From positions 20,578-84,577 of the forward strand of contig JAJEBF010000051.1 in assembly GCA_022824025.1 (NCBI GenBank): 64,000 nucleotides of DNA, written 5' to 3'. This DNA is from Caldilineaceae bacterium (GTDB lineage: Bacteria > Chloroflexota > Anaerolineae > Caldilineales > Caldilineaceae). Shown in pieces: positions 25,803 to 34,765 of this stretch; positions within the stretch are counted from its first letter, which is position 1; each line of letters opens with the position of its first letter. Position numbers and translations under genes: made by a program. The notes beneath the pieces were generated by a model that was not told the DNA's origin, ran no database searches, and saw nothing but the letters and a program-made list of their open reading frames with translations.

Positions 25803-27146
25803 CTATTGTCCGACGACAACCTGGCCTTCGTCAAGCCCCTCTTCGATCTCGATCCGATCGGGGGTCTGGATGCCTACCTTCACATCCACCCGCCGCTGGA
25901 TATCACCATCCTGGACGACGACGAACCGTCTGCCGTCAAACACGCGGATCGCCTGCGGCGGCAACCAAAGGACAGCGTCCTTGTGTTCGAGTTGGACGCG
26001 CACTTGGACCAGGTCGCCTAGCTCAAAGCCCGCAACATCGGCCTCCTGGTCGATCGTGATGCGGGTGGATTTGTCCGGATCGATCACCTCGCCGCTGCCG
26101 CCGCTGCCGAACGGGTAAGGCAGCCGCCGCACGAATCCGGTCAGAATCTCCCCAGGACGGCCGACCAGAGAAATCTCCACCGCCATCTCTTCGGCCAACT
26201 CATTCATCTGGTCGCTGATCAGATCGGCTTTAACTTCCAGGTCATTGATGTCCGCAATGGAGACAACCGCGTCAAAAGCGTTCACAGGGCGGCCCGCAGT
26301 CAGTGAAACGGACAGCAACTTGCCGTCGAACGGAGCGGTGATCGTTGCGTCGCCGATCGCGCTCTGCAACTTCTCAACCTGAAGCTGCGCCCTGGCAACG
26401 TCATTCACCAGCAGCGGGTCCACGCCTTCGGTCAGCTGCTCCAGCGCGATCTCTGCCAGCTCAACCTGCTTGCCCTGGACCGAAATCGCGAAATTGTCAT
26501 CCTGACGTTCCGTCCGCAGATTGATCAACTGCAGGGTCGCAATGTCCAGGTTGATCTGCGCTCTGCGGATCTGAAATTCAAGATTCCTCTCCGCCGTGTA
26601 CAACCGGGACTGGGCCCGCTCCAGGTTCAACTGCGTGGAGGTCAACTCGCGCTCCAGGTCGTCGATCTCCAGATCCGCGATCACCTGGCCGGCGGTAACA
26701 AGGTCGTTGCGCTTGGCGTATACGTTGCGGATACGGCCGCCTGTGCGGAAGAACAAGGCCTCCTCCACCACCGGCGCCACCCGGCCGCTGAAGGTCCGCT
26801 CGCGCATGATCTCGCCCACCTTTACCGAATAGGTGGGTTTGACAGGCACAACCGAGGTCGGGATCGGGGTCGGGGTCGGTTCATTGGCCGCGATCTCGGC
26901 GCTGCGGCCCGCCGGCAGAAGTGCGCAACCGGTCAATACGAAACTGAGCGCGGCCGGAAGAAATGCACGCGCCAACGGCGAATTCGCCCGCCGCGCTTGC
27001 GCCCGGCTTCCACTGCTCGCACAGCACGCCGACGCGGCCCGCGCCTCGCGGTGCACACCCTTGACAAACGGCAAACAGGCGACGTATCGGACTGCCTGCA
27101 CGCGCAAGAGCCGGAGTTCCATTCGAAGGGATGGCAGACAGTTCAT
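25803..27146 (-). CDS. HlyD/RND-type periplasmic adaptor (membrane fusion) lipoprotein
   Basis: Membrane-fusion adaptor for the adjacent ABC exporter. A signal segment ending LTGC (lipobox) is followed by a proline/threonine linker, a barrel-sandwich half (GRIRNVYAKRNDLVTAGQVIADLE), a coiled-coil hairpin rich in Leu/Glu/Arg, the second lipoyl half (ATITAPFDGKLLSVSLTAG) and a beta-barrel region. The start is uncertain: ATG at 27146 gives an over-long leader; TTG at 26975 would give a normal 16-residue lipoprotein signal before the Cys; GTG at 27056 is intermediate. First gene of the export cluster. Domain order is clear; cargo is not. Confidence 0.82.
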   Translation of the reverse strand: MNCLPSLRMELRLLRVQAVRYVACLPFVKGVHREARAASACCASSGSRAQARRANSPLARAFLPAALSFVLTGCALLPAGRSAEIAANEPTPTPIPTSVVPVKPTYSVKVGEIMRERTFSGRVAPVVEEALFFRTGGRIRNVYAKRNDLVTAGQVIADLEIDDLERELTSTQLNLERAQSRLYTAERNLEFQIRRAQINLDIATLQLINLRTERQDDNFAISVQGKQVELAEIALEQLTEGVDPLLVNDVARAQLQVEKLQSAIGDATITAPFDGKLLSVSLTAGRPVNAFDAVVSIADINDLEVKADLISDQMNELAEEMAVEISLVGRPGEILTGFVRRLPYPFGSGGSGEVIDPDKSTRITIDQEADVAGFELGDLVQVRVQLEHKDAVLWLPPQAIRVFDGRRFVVVQDGDIQRRVDVKVGIQTPDRIEIEEGLDEGQVVVGQ

Positions 27147-27600
27147 TATAGCTTTGTTTCTTCTCCGATACACAGGAATTGTTCTCAGCGCAAAAAAAGG
27201 GGCATGAATGGCGCAGAAAGACCCTTTAACCTGACGGCCGTTTTGGCTTCCTGATCCGATCGCCGTTCCTGGTCTGACGACGAGGGGAACAAAAGGAAAA
27301 CCAAAATACAATTTTATGGTAACCGTCGCGCATAGTTCAGTCCATTCAAAAGTATAAACGCTGATTCCCAAACTGCCAAACCGAACGGCCTGATGCGTTT
27401 ACCCATTCCCCTGCGGCCATTCGAAAACCTGGGACACTTCCCCAACTGCAGGACGGTAGCGCTCCCCCGCGTCATGGGTTAGAATGCCTGATCATACGCC
27501 GCCAGGCAACCCGAGCAACCCGCAGCGCAACCGTCTGCCGGCGCCCCCCTCGCGGGGCGTATCCAACACCGTCCTGGCCAGTTTCCGGAGGAAGCAAACC
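27147..27600. other. Divergent intergenic region between adaptor and sulfatase genes
   Basis: About 450 bp between a minus-strand adaptor gene and a plus-strand sulfatase. It contains an AT-rich stretch (27297-27330) suitable for a promoter, and the sulfatase ribosome site GGAGGAAG at 27587-27594. No convincing paired -35/-10 boxes, gene or repeat was found. Confidence 0.4.
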
Positions 27601-29001
27601 ATGCCCCGTTCATCTTCGCGCCAGAGTGGCGAAGCAACCGCGCAAACAACACAGCAAGAGCCCAACGTTATCGTCTTTTTCACCGACCAACAGCGCTGGG
27701 ATTCAACCGGCGTGCATGGCAACCCCCTCGACTTGACCCCCAACTTCGATCGCATGGCCCGGCAGGGCACACACCTGCACACCACCGTCACCTGCCAGCC
27801 CGTCTGCGGCCCGGCCCGCTCCTGTCTGCAGACCGGCATGTACGCCACCACCACCGGCTGTTTTCGCAACGCCATCCCCCTGCCGCAGGATGCGCGCACG
27901 CTCGCCCATTTCTTCGGCGACGCGGGCTACGATACCGGCTATATCGGCAAGTGGCATCTGGCCGACCGGGGCGTCGCAGGGCCCGTCCCGGAAGAGAGCC
28001 GCGGCGGCTACCAGAGCTGGCTGGCATCCAATGCGCTGGAGTTCACCTCGGACGCCTACGATACTGTCATGTACGACAACGATTGTGAGGCCGTCAGGCT
28101 GCCCGGCTATCGCGTGGACGCCCTGACAGATGCTGCCATCCGCTATATCGACGGCCGCCAGCAGGACCCATTCTTCCTCTTCCTCTCCTATATTGAACCG
28201 CACCACCAAAACCATCTTGACGACTATCCCCCGCCCGACGGCTACCGCGAACGCTACGCGGGCCGCTGGACGCCGCCCGACCTGCTCGCTCTCGGCGGCT
28301 CCTCACAGCAGCACCTGGGCGGCTACTGGGGCATGATCAAAAGGCTCGACGAGGCCCTCGGCCGTCTCCTGGACGCGCTGAAGAGCCTGGGGCTGGACGA
28401 GAACACCATCGTTCTCTACACCACCGATCACGGCTGCCATTTCAAGACGCGCAACGACGAATACAAACGCTCCTGCCACGAAGCCTCCGTCCGGCTGCCC
28501 ACCGCAGTCACCGGCCCCGGCTTTATCGGAGGAGGCGAAGTACGCGAGATCGTCAGTCTGGTGGACCTGCCGCCGACTCTGCTGGACGCCGCCGGCCTCG
28601 ACGTGCCGGAGCAGATGCAGGGCCGTTCCGCGTTGCCGCTTGTCAGCCGCCAGGCGTCGGACTGGCCGCAGGACGCGTTGATCCAGATTAGTGAATCCCA
28701 GGTGGGGCGGGCCGTGCGCACGCGACGCTGGAAGTATGGCGTCACCGCGCCGGACAAGGATGGCAGGCGCGATGCCAGCGCCGATCGTTATGTGGAGCAG
28801 TATCTGTACGATCTGCAGGCGGACCCGTACGAGTTGACCAACCTTGTCGGTCTCGAGTCCCATCGCCGTGCGGCTGACGTGCTGCGGAAGCGTCTCCTGC
28901 GTCTCATGGGCGAAGCGGGCGAGGCGCCGGCCGTAATCGACGCGGCCCCGTCAAGGCCAAGCGGCCAACGGATCGTGACAGAGGAGGAGGCGCTTTCCTA
29001 G
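27601..29001 (+). CDS. Sulfatase (type I, formylglycine-dependent)
   Basis: A 466-residue sulfatase of the alkaline-phosphatase superfamily. Metal and active-site motifs are FFTDQQRWD (Asp29) and the formylglycine motif CGPAR (Cys69 to Arg73) followed by LQTGMY; TTDHG carries a further metal ligand pair and GKWHL the Lys/His. The Cys-type motif needs a formylglycine-generating or radical-SAM maturase, not present in this window. ATG at 27601 is set by GGAGGAAG upstream. No signal peptide is evident, so action on imported oligosaccharides is plausible. It hydrolyses sulfate esters; substrate not readable. Confidence 0.9.
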   Translation: MPRSSSRQSGEATAQTTQQEPNVIVFFTDQQRWDSTGVHGNPLDLTPNFDRMARQGTHLHTTVTCQPVCGPARSCLQTGMYATTTGCFRNAIPLPQDARTLAHFFGDAGYDTGYIGKWHLADRGVAGPVPEESRGGYQSWLASNALEFTSDAYDTVMYDNDCEAVRLPGYRVDALTDAAIRYIDGRQQDPFFLFLSYIEPHHQNHLDDYPPPDGYRERYAGRWTPPDLLALGGSSQQHLGGYWGMIKRLDEALGRLLDALKSLGLDENTIVLYTTDHGCHFKTRNDEYKRSCHEASVRLPTAVTGPGFIGGGEVREIVSLVDLPPTLLDAAGLDVPEQMQGRSALPLVSRQASDWPQDALIQISESQVGRAVRTRRWKYGVTAPDKDGRRDASADRYVEQYLYDLQADPYELTNLVGLESHRRAADVLRKRLLRLMGEAGEAPAVIDAAPSRPSGQRIVTEEEALS

Positions 29002-29039
29002 AGGGCGCCAGCGGCCGCGAGCCGCCGACCGCTGAAGTT

Positions 29040-29396
29040 TCAATCGATTTCAACCCGGCCGCGCTGGCTGCCGGGTTTTTCGTTTTTCCGCGCCGCATCG
29101 GCTTCGCAGCGCGCCAGCGCGGCGTCGATCAGCGCCCGGCAGGCGAGCAGCCCCTCCCGCCGCGCCGCGTATGCGTGCGTCCAGAACTCCTGCGGCAGGC
29201 CGAGATCGTTGTGGCGCAGCTCTTCGCACAGGCCCGCCATCCCTTCCAGCAGCCAGGAGGAGAAGGCAAAGGCATCCTCGCGCTCTGCACGCGGCTGGCG
29301 GGGCGAGGGCTCCGTCTGCGGCTCCGCGGCCGGCCCCGAACCCACACCGTTCTGCTCACTGCCGTCACTGACTGGAACTGATCCGTTTTCGGCCAT
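29040..29396 (-). CDS. Hypothetical protein
   Basis: A 118-residue protein of unknown family. The first 40 residues are Gly/Ser/Pro/Glu-rich and probably disordered; residues about 45-100 form an amphipathic helical region (AFAFSSWLLEGMAGLCEELRH, EFWTHAYAARREGLLACRALIDAALARCEADA) that looks like a small helical bundle. ATG at 29396 has GGAAGGAACC upstream. It lies downstream of the acyltransferase gene (62 bp) on the same strand. Its 3' end overlaps the terminator of the convergent sulfatase gene. Confidence 0.65.
   Translation of the reverse strand: MAENGSVPVSDGSEQNGVGSGPAAEPQTEPSPRQPRAEREDAFAFSSWLLEGMAGLCEELRHNDLGLPQEFWTHAYAARREGLLACRALIDAALARCEADAARKNEKPGSQRGRVEID
29052..29087 (+). terminator. 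Rho-independent terminator of the sulfatase gene
   Basis: Stem AACCCGGC (29052-29059) and GCCGGGTT (29070-29077) with a ten-base loop, followed by TTTCGTTTTT on the plus strand. It lies 51 bp after the sulfatase stop, inside the 3' end of the convergent hypothetical gene. Confidence 0.8.
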
Positions 29397-29458
29397 GGTT
29401 CCTTCCCTGCCCCGGCGCGCCCCCGTCAAGCCGAAGCCGCCGGCGCCCGTTCAACCGC

Positions 29459-30706
29459 TTAGACCGGCTCATTGATGATCAAGGTGCGCATGACCCGGTA
29501 ATCGTGGCCGCCAAAGCGGTACTTGTACTCCTCATCGCCCTGCAGAAAGTCGAAGACTTCAATGCCGCGCACAATCGCATGTTGGATAACGTAGCCCAGC
29601 AGCACCCATCCGGGGCTGTAGCCGGCCCACTTCTCAGTGTCATAACCGGAGTTGTAGAGCAGCAGCTCCTTCCTATACTCGAACGCCAGCAGCGCGGCCG
29701 CGTTTTCACCGTTCAACGAGAGAAAACTGAGATGGAGATGGCCCGTTTCGAGCATGCGCCCGGCCATGACGCGGAAAAATCGTTCCATGTGCGGCGTCAT
29801 GAATGACTCTTTGTCCGGGCGGCTCATGCGCTGCAGACGCAGGAACTCATCCATCGCCCCCTGCAGCGCCTCCATCGACTGGATCAACGTAAAGCCCACA
29901 TCCAACTCCCGTTCCACGCGGCGCTGTTTGCGGCGAATTTCGTGGCGCTGCTTCTTGTCGATCTGCATCAGGTAGTTCTCATAGCGGGCCGGGAGATGCA
30001 CATGCGGCGCGACATCCTCCTGGTCGACCTCCACCTTTAGACCCGCGTCCCGGAAAATCGACGGCAGCGCCTTGTAGCTCAGACTGTCCTCCGGCAGATT
30101 GCACAGGTCCAGATAGTCCCAGGCCGGCGCCGCCTCGCTCCGCAGCCAGTCCAGCAGACAGTAGTAGACCTGCTCCTCCCAGCCAGCAGCGATTATGATG
30201 TCCAGGAAATCGCTCACCTCCACACAGCCGACAAGCTTCAGGCTGCGCTTCCCCGCCCATGAGCCCTGCGTGTGTTCACTCAAATAGAAGGGCGCAATCC
30301 CAACCAGCCCGGACGCGCCGGGTGAGGGGCGGGCAGGGTCACCGGGATCTTCTCGCTCCCCTCCCGCCGCTTCGCTTGCCCCCTGATAAAAGGCCAGGAT
30401 CCACAGTTCGCCCGCCCCCAGCTGCTGCCACCAGACCGACTGCCATTCATGTGAAAGGAAAAAAGTATCATAGCGGCTGCGGGCCAGCAGGTCGTTCCAC
30501 TCCGCTGACAGCGCGCTGAAACCATTGGGATAGGCGTCGGGGCCGTAGACGACGACGTCAAGAGTACAGAGAGGAACGGCATCTTTGTCCGCTTCCTCCG
30601 CAGACGCTTCGCTCCCCTGGTCAACGCCGTTTGTGTGGTGGTTGTCGCGCCGCAACCGGCGCGCCACCGCAGGCCCGGCCGGCGCCGGGGACGTAGTGGT
30701 AAGCAT
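29459..30706 (-). CDS. GNAT-family acyltransferase, BioF2/FemAB-like
   Basis: A 415-residue protein with the BioF2-like GNAT domain (Acetyltransf_6), related to FemAB enzymes that add amino acids or acyl groups to peptidoglycan or cell-surface sugars. Characteristic segments are FLSHEWQSVWW near residue 85, the helix YENYLMQIDKKQRHEIRRKQRRVER (about 240-264) typical of this group, LHLSFLSLNGENAAALLAFEYRKELLLYNSGYD and DFLQGDEEYKYRFG near the C-terminus. ATG at 30706 follows GAGGAG. A Glu/Gly/Pro-rich insertion near 107-132 is unusual. Upstream lies a surface protein gene, so modification of the envelope is plausible. Confidence 0.82.
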   Translation of the reverse strand: MLTTTSPAPAGPAVARRLRRDNHHTNGVDQGSEASAEEADKDAVPLCTLDVVVYGPDAYPNGFSALSAEWNDLLARSRYDTFFLSHEWQSVWWQQLGAGELWILAFYQGASEAAGGEREDPGDPARPSPGASGLVGIAPFYLSEHTQGSWAGKRSLKLVGCVEVSDFLDIIIAAGWEEQVYYCLLDWLRSEAAPAWDYLDLCNLPEDSLSYKALPSIFRDAGLKVEVDQEDVAPHVHLPARYENYLMQIDKKQRHEIRRKQRRVERELDVGFTLIQSMEALQGAMDEFLRLQRMSRPDKESFMTPHMERFFRVMAGRMLETGHLHLSFLSLNGENAAALLAFEYRKELLLYNSGYDTEKWAGYSPGWVLLGYVIQHAIVRGIEVFDFLQGDEEYKYRFGGHDYRVMRTLIINEPV

Positions 30707-30772
30707 AGACTCCTCGATCGGCTTTCTGAAACCAGATTGCTGGTACGCAAAGACAGTAACAGGTCCTGCATT

Positions 30773-30793
30773 CCACTACAAATATCGTAGTGG
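30773..30793. repeat. Inverted repeat upstream of the acyltransferase gene
   Basis: Perfect seven-base arms CCACTAC (30773-30779) and GTAGTGG (30787-30793) around a seven-base AT-rich spacer, 67 bp upstream of the acyltransferase start. It could be an operator or a hairpin after the upstream surface-protein gene. Confidence 0.4.
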
Positions 30794-30874
30794 GCAACCC
30801 CATTCTAGTCCAATTGGCAGGGATTCGACAAACGTCAGTGACCGGCGCAGAGACCGGCAACGGGCCGGCTGCCC

Positions 30875-32530
30875 CTACGACGGTGGGCGGCCGCTCCCGC
30901 GAAATCGCAGATAGCCGAGAGCGACGAGGACGACCAGGAGAAGGAAAACAAAGGTCTGCCCTTGGGCTGTCTGGGAGATGCGCAGGAATCGTTGCCATAC
31001 CGTGATATCCGTGACCTGCGCCGGGCCGGCGGTCGGGCCGGACCTCTGGATGATCGATGAAGGGGTTGAAACGCCGACAGCGATCATCGTGCCGCGCGCG
31101 GCCGGCGTCGCGCCCGCGTTTCCTGCCGGCGTCGCGCCGGCCGTCGGCGCCTGCGCATCGGAGCCCGGCTGCGCGGCTGTGCTGTTGTTCGGCGTCGGAG
31201 TGGCCGCAGCCGGTGACGGCACGGCCGGCGGCTGGGCTTCGACCGCGCCGCTGCTCGGCGCCGCCGCGCTGCCGTAGCAGACCAGCACCTGTACATCGTC
31301 CAGAAACATCCAGGTGCGTCTGCCGTTGCCGTCATTGTAAACATTGAAGTAGAGGTAGTACGATCCGTCCAGATACGGGGTCAGATCAACCGTAACTGTC
31401 TCCCAGGCAGCGTTTTCCGCACGACTGCGATAGAGAATCGCCTCGGTCGCCAGGGACGATGACAACAGGATCAACTCCTGCCGGTCCGCGGCCGCGGCCG
31501 GGCTGGGCGCCGCGGGGTCCTGACTGCGCGAGAGATGGTTCCAGCGCAACGACGCGCTCGTCGCGCCGAACGGCAGCTCGATATACTGGCGCACCGAAGA
31601 ATAGGAGAGTATGTTCTGCGTGCCGCTTCCCGGCGGGTTGCCCAACCGCAATGACCACGAACCTCCCGACGGCTGGTTGGCGAGCGCCGGCGGAACCGGC
31701 GATTCGCCCACAGTCCAGTTGGACTGCCCGTTCAACGCCCCTTCGAAGTCTCCGTTGCGCAGCGTCTCGCTCTCAACACAGCCGGCCGGCACAGGCGTCG
31801 CGCCCGGTTGCGCAGTGGCGGCCGGCGGCGGCGTGCCCGACTGGGGCGGGGCCGCGGTCGCGGACGGCGTCACAAACGGCGTCGCGTCCGGTTCACATGC
31901 CAGCAGGCTGACATCGTCCAGGTAGAGCGCAGTGCGGCCGCCGCTGCCGTCGTTATGCACGCCGAACTCAATGCGCAGCGTCCGCCCGCGAAAATGCGTC
32001 AAGTCGATCTGTTCGAACTGCCACGACTGCTCGTTCGAGAGCCGCGACCATGGCTGCGCCAGCCTTACGCCGGTTGTCGCCTCGTAGATGTTCAGCAGCT
32101 GCATGTCGCTGCCGGGCGCGTCCTCATGGCTCGCCCAGTAGTGGAAGCTGAGCGTGAAATGCTGGGCCGAATCGGGCAGCGCAATGTCCTGGTAGAGGCT
32201 GTCGCTGGCGTCCAGGTTGGCGCTGTCCACAATGCCCAGCCGCAACGCACGCGTCCCCGCATACGTTTGCGCCGTGGAGTAGCTCGGCGGCAGCGCCGTG
32301 CCCCCCAGATGCCAGTGCAGGTCGGTCGCTTCGAAGCCGCCGTTGATGATCAGTTCGCTGCAACCGTCGGGCGAGAGATGGGCCGCGCTCGCTTCTTCGT
32401 CAGGAGCGGGGGGCGGCCCCTGCGCCCGGGTCGTTGCCGTGCCGTGCCACAGGGCCACAGCAACCGCCAGCAGCGCGCAAAGAGAGACAACGCCTCGCCC
32501 GCCCCGCACTCTTTTCGTCACGCCTCGCAT
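30875..32530 (-). CDS. Surface-anchored protein with two Cys-bracketed beta-sandwich domains
   Basis: A 551-residue exported protein. It has a signal peptide (basic N-terminus, LCALLAVAVALW, cleavage near TTRAQG), two related domains and a C-terminal membrane span (FVFLLLVVLVALGYL) with basic tail. Each domain starts with Cys then an NGGFE or NGDFE motif and ends with LDDV then Cys (about residues 57-215 and 252-420), resembling carbohydrate-binding-module jelly rolls. Long Ala/Pro/Thr-rich linkers follow each domain. ATG at 32530 follows AGGTGG at five bases. Binding of polysaccharide at the cell surface is inferred; no catalytic motif is seen. Confidence 0.75.
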   Translation of the reverse strand: MRGVTKRVRGGRGVVSLCALLAVAVALWHGTATTRAQGPPPAPDEEASAAHLSPDGCSELIINGGFEATDLHWHLGGTALPPSYSTAQTYAGTRALRLGIVDSANLDASDSLYQDIALPDSAQHFTLSFHYWASHEDAPGSDMQLLNIYEATTGVRLAQPWSRLSNEQSWQFEQIDLTHFRGRTLRIEFGVHNDGSGGRTALYLDDVSLLACEPDATPFVTPSATAAPPQSGTPPPAATAQPGATPVPAGCVESETLRNGDFEGALNGQSNWTVGESPVPPALANQPSGGSWSLRLGNPPGSGTQNILSYSSVRQYIELPFGATSASLRWNHLSRSQDPAAPSPAAAADRQELILLSSSLATEAILYRSRAENAAWETVTVDLTPYLDGSYYLYFNVYNDGNGRRTWMFLDDVQVLVCYGSAAAPSSGAVEAQPPAVPSPAAATPTPNNSTAAQPGSDAQAPTAGATPAGNAGATPAARGTMIAVGVSTPSSIIQRSGPTAGPAQVTDITVWQRFLRISQTAQGQTFVFLLLVVLVALGYLRFRGSGRPPS

Positions 32531-32859
32531 TCTGTCCACCTGAATATCGCGCTGCCGCGGCACGTCGTCTCTTCCGGCAACAGGAAGGATCCCAATTGTA
32601 GCACGGCCCGCGGATCATCAACAATGGCGGCGCGAAGGGGCGCAGCCCGAATAGGGGGCTGTCAGGAGAAGCGGGACGCGGGTTTCAGCGTTCATTTCCT
32701 AAGGCATCCTGAAACTCGCTCCGCTGATACACCTTAGCTCTTGGTCCCGTTCTTGGGGCCAGGCACACGGGATGGGAGCGACCGCGGCTGTGGAAGTGAC
32801 TGTGGGGCGTGGGGCGTAAAAAGGGCGTGGGCAGGATGCCAGGCGTTGACATTTCGGCT
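32531..32859. other. Intergenic region with period-7 tract
   Basis: About 330 bp between the surface-protein gene and the IS remnant. No gene seen. It contains heptad copy D at 32797-32831. Possible IS boundary sequence GGGGCCAGGC near 32755 could not be matched confidently to a partner. Confidence 0.4.
32797..32831. repeat. Heptad-phased intergenic repeat (copy D)
   Basis: Five consecutive 7-bp units GTGACTG, TGGGGCG, TGGGGCG, TAAAAAG, GGCGTGG, directly beyond the 3' end of the transposase remnant. Part of the dispersed heptad family. Confidence 0.6.
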
Positions 32860-33338
32860 ATGCCAGATCAATGTAGAAGCAAAAGACAAGAAAGCCATGT
32901 AACGTCGTGCGAGTCATTCAAAGCGAGTGAAAATGTGTCGGCGCCGCTTGAGTTTGCCGCTGAACCCGCCCCGGCTTCGCCCTAGCCACTGTTCTTGCTG
33001 ACGGCCTCCTCTTTTGAGCCGCCCGCTGCGTACATATGGGCACGCACAACTGTACTGTCCGGTATTACAGCAGCCATGTCTGGGTCCTGAGCGAAATGCT
33101 TAAACATGTCGGCCCAGACACCGTTCTCTTCCCAGCGGGCGAAGCGCTTGAAGACACTGTTCCACTTGCCATAGCTGTCCGGCAGTTCACGCCACTGGGC
33201 GCCGGTGCGCAGTATCCGGCGAACTGCCTCAATGAAACGGCGACACCTATCCTCTTGCCCAGCGTAGGCGTGAGGGGGTCCTTGCAAAAACGCGTACAGC
33301 TTCTGCCACTGATGGTCGGAAATTCTCTCTGTAGACAT
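32860..33338 (-). pseudogene. IS5-family (IS427-like) transposase remnant with internal deletion
   Basis: The first reading frame (about 118 residues from MSTERISDHQW at 33338 to the stop at 32982) is the N-terminal part of an IS5-family transposase: DHQWQKLYAFLQG, RRILRTGAQWRELPDSYGKWNSVFKRFARWEENGVW, DSTVVRAH. Immediately after, the +1 frame continues LGRSRGGFSG, the usual start of the second frame in the IS427 group, then jumps to KLKRRRHIFTRFE, a TGA stop (32914-32916), and LARRYMAFLSFASTLIW, which is the normal extreme C-terminus. The catalytic middle is therefore missing and one stop is present. The element cannot encode an active transposase. Confidence 0.8.
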
Positions 33339-33444
33339 CCTGCTACTGTCGCTCATGTGACATAACAGATCAAACGTCAACGGGGCCTGGATTCCTCCCC
33401 TGCTTCCTCAGAATTTGGCCTCAAGTTGTACCATCCTTTATCTC

Positions 33445-34665
33445 TTACGTCGAAGCACCCCCCTCCACTTCCACCGCCGACGTCTTCCTCAACGTCTCCG
33501 GCACAAACAACCCCAAAGTCGCCCCAGCCCCCAACCCGAACACCGCGATCACGTAAATCGACGGGACCAGGCTCAACGCATCGGCAATCGTGCCCACGAT
33601 GATCGGCGCGCCCGTGTGCCCGGTATCGCCGATCAACCGCCACAGCCCCAGAAACGCGCCCATGCCCTCACCCTTTCCCGGCGCCAGATCTGCCCCCAGC
33701 GTCAGCATCGTCCCCGAACCAAGCCCGTTGCCGAAGCCGATCAGCGATGTGGCCGCCAGTAAAGCCGCAAAGGAGCCGGTCAGCGGGATCAGGGCCATGC
33801 CCAGCGCCTGCAACAAGAACGAAGGCACATAGGCGAACTTGCGCCCAAACCGGTCCATCACAAGGCCCGCCGGATAGAACATCGACATATCCACCGCCGC
33901 CGCGATCCCCATCACCAAGCCAATTCTGTCCACGTCCAGGTCCAGGACCGACGCCGCGTACAGCGGAATTATGCTCTGCCGGCCGGCGCGGATCGTCTGC
34001 GCGCAGATCATGCCCAATCCTGCCGGCGTCAATATCCACCCATTGCGGCGCAGATAGATGAGCATCCGCTTGTAGGAACCGGCCATCGACGTCTGTTGTC
34101 CGGACTGCACTTCGGCCAAACTGTTGTGAACGAACAGCAGTGGAAAAATCAACGCCAGCAGGACGACAAAGCCGCAGAAGGCAAAGGCGGTATGCATACC
34201 CGCCTGCGCGCTGAGATATCCGCCAGTAATCGGGCCGGCGAACATGCCGATGCGGTTGACGCCGCCAAAGATCGAAATCGCCCGCCCGCGACTGGTGTTA
34301 AGCGTATTATTGGCCAGGTACGCGTGCCGCGAGACATTCCACAATGCAGCGCCCGCGCCGATCGAGATCCCGCACGCCACCAGCGTGATGAAGCGCATCG
34401 ACAAGCTCAGCGCCAGCATCCCCAGCCCCATCACGCATATGCCGATAATCATCGAAAACCGGTTGTCGATCCGATCCTGTACAACGCCCGCGGGCAGGTC
34501 TCCGATCAGCGTGCCGATGCCGTAACTGCCCAGCACAATACCGATCAGGCTGAAGGACAGCCCCAGGTCAATCACATAGACCGGCAGCAGCAGCGCCAGC
34601 ATCCCCAGGCAGAAGGATAAAATGAAGGTGGGAACGTAGACAGCGTAGAATAGCTGCGCGCGCAC
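33445..34665 (-). CDS. MFS transporter
   Basis: A 406-residue major facilitator with about 12 membrane spans (AVYVPTFILSFCLGMLALLLPVYVI through YVIAVFGLGAGATLGLFV). The loop 2-3 motif is GDLPAGVVQDRIDNR and its repeat DRFGRKFAY in the second half. GTG at 34665 has AAGGTGA upstream. It is downstream of xylB and xylA on the same strand, so sugar uptake (xylose or a related pentose) is a reasonable but unproven role; drug-efflux-type MFS is the alternative. Residues 198-210 form the central cytoplasmic loop. Confidence 0.85.
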   Translation of the reverse strand: MRAQLFYAVYVPTFILSFCLGMLALLLPVYVIDLGLSFSLIGIVLGSYGIGTLIGDLPAGVVQDRIDNRFSMIIGICVMGLGMLALSLSMRFITLVACGISIGAGAALWNVSRHAYLANNTLNTSRGRAISIFGGVNRIGMFAGPITGGYLSAQAGMHTAFAFCGFVVLLALIFPLLFVHNSLAEVQSGQQTSMAGSYKRMLIYLRRNGWILTPAGLGMICAQTIRAGRQSIIPLYAASVLDLDVDRIGLVMGIAAAVDMSMFYPAGLVMDRFGRKFAYVPSFLLQALGMALIPLTGSFAALLAATSLIGFGNGLGSGTMLTLGADLAPGKGEGMGAFLGLWRLIGDTGHTGAPIIVGTIADALSLVPSIYVIAVFGLGAGATLGLFVPETLRKTSAVEVEGGAST

Positions 34666-34690
34666 AGGTTCACCTTAGTCTGTGGGAAAA

Positions 34691-34765
34691 GAGTGAAGAG
34701 GAGAGAGGAAAATGGGAAAAACCGCCTCGCCCCGCGCCTCGTTTCTCTGTTCTCACGCCTCGCCC
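34691..34765. repeat. Heptad-phased intergenic repeat (copy E)
   Basis: Purine units GAGTGAA, GAGGAGA, GAGGAAA, ATGGGAA, AAACCGC (34691-34725), then after a phase slip the pyrimidine units CTCGTTT, CTCTGTT, CTCACGC, CTCGCCC (34738-34765). The xylB stop (34753-34755) lies inside a unit, so the repeat supplies the last codons of xylB. The two halves are loosely inverted. Confidence 0.7.

Noticed and set aside
30773..30793. Intrinsic terminator for the surface-protein gene
   Set aside because: The seven-base inverted repeat has an AT-rich loop and no U-tract; it could equally be an operator, so only the repeat is reported.
33381..33444. Terminal inverted repeat of the IS5-family remnant
   Set aside because: CCAGGC-containing strings near 32755 and 33390 could be ends, but only six bases match and no target duplication was found.
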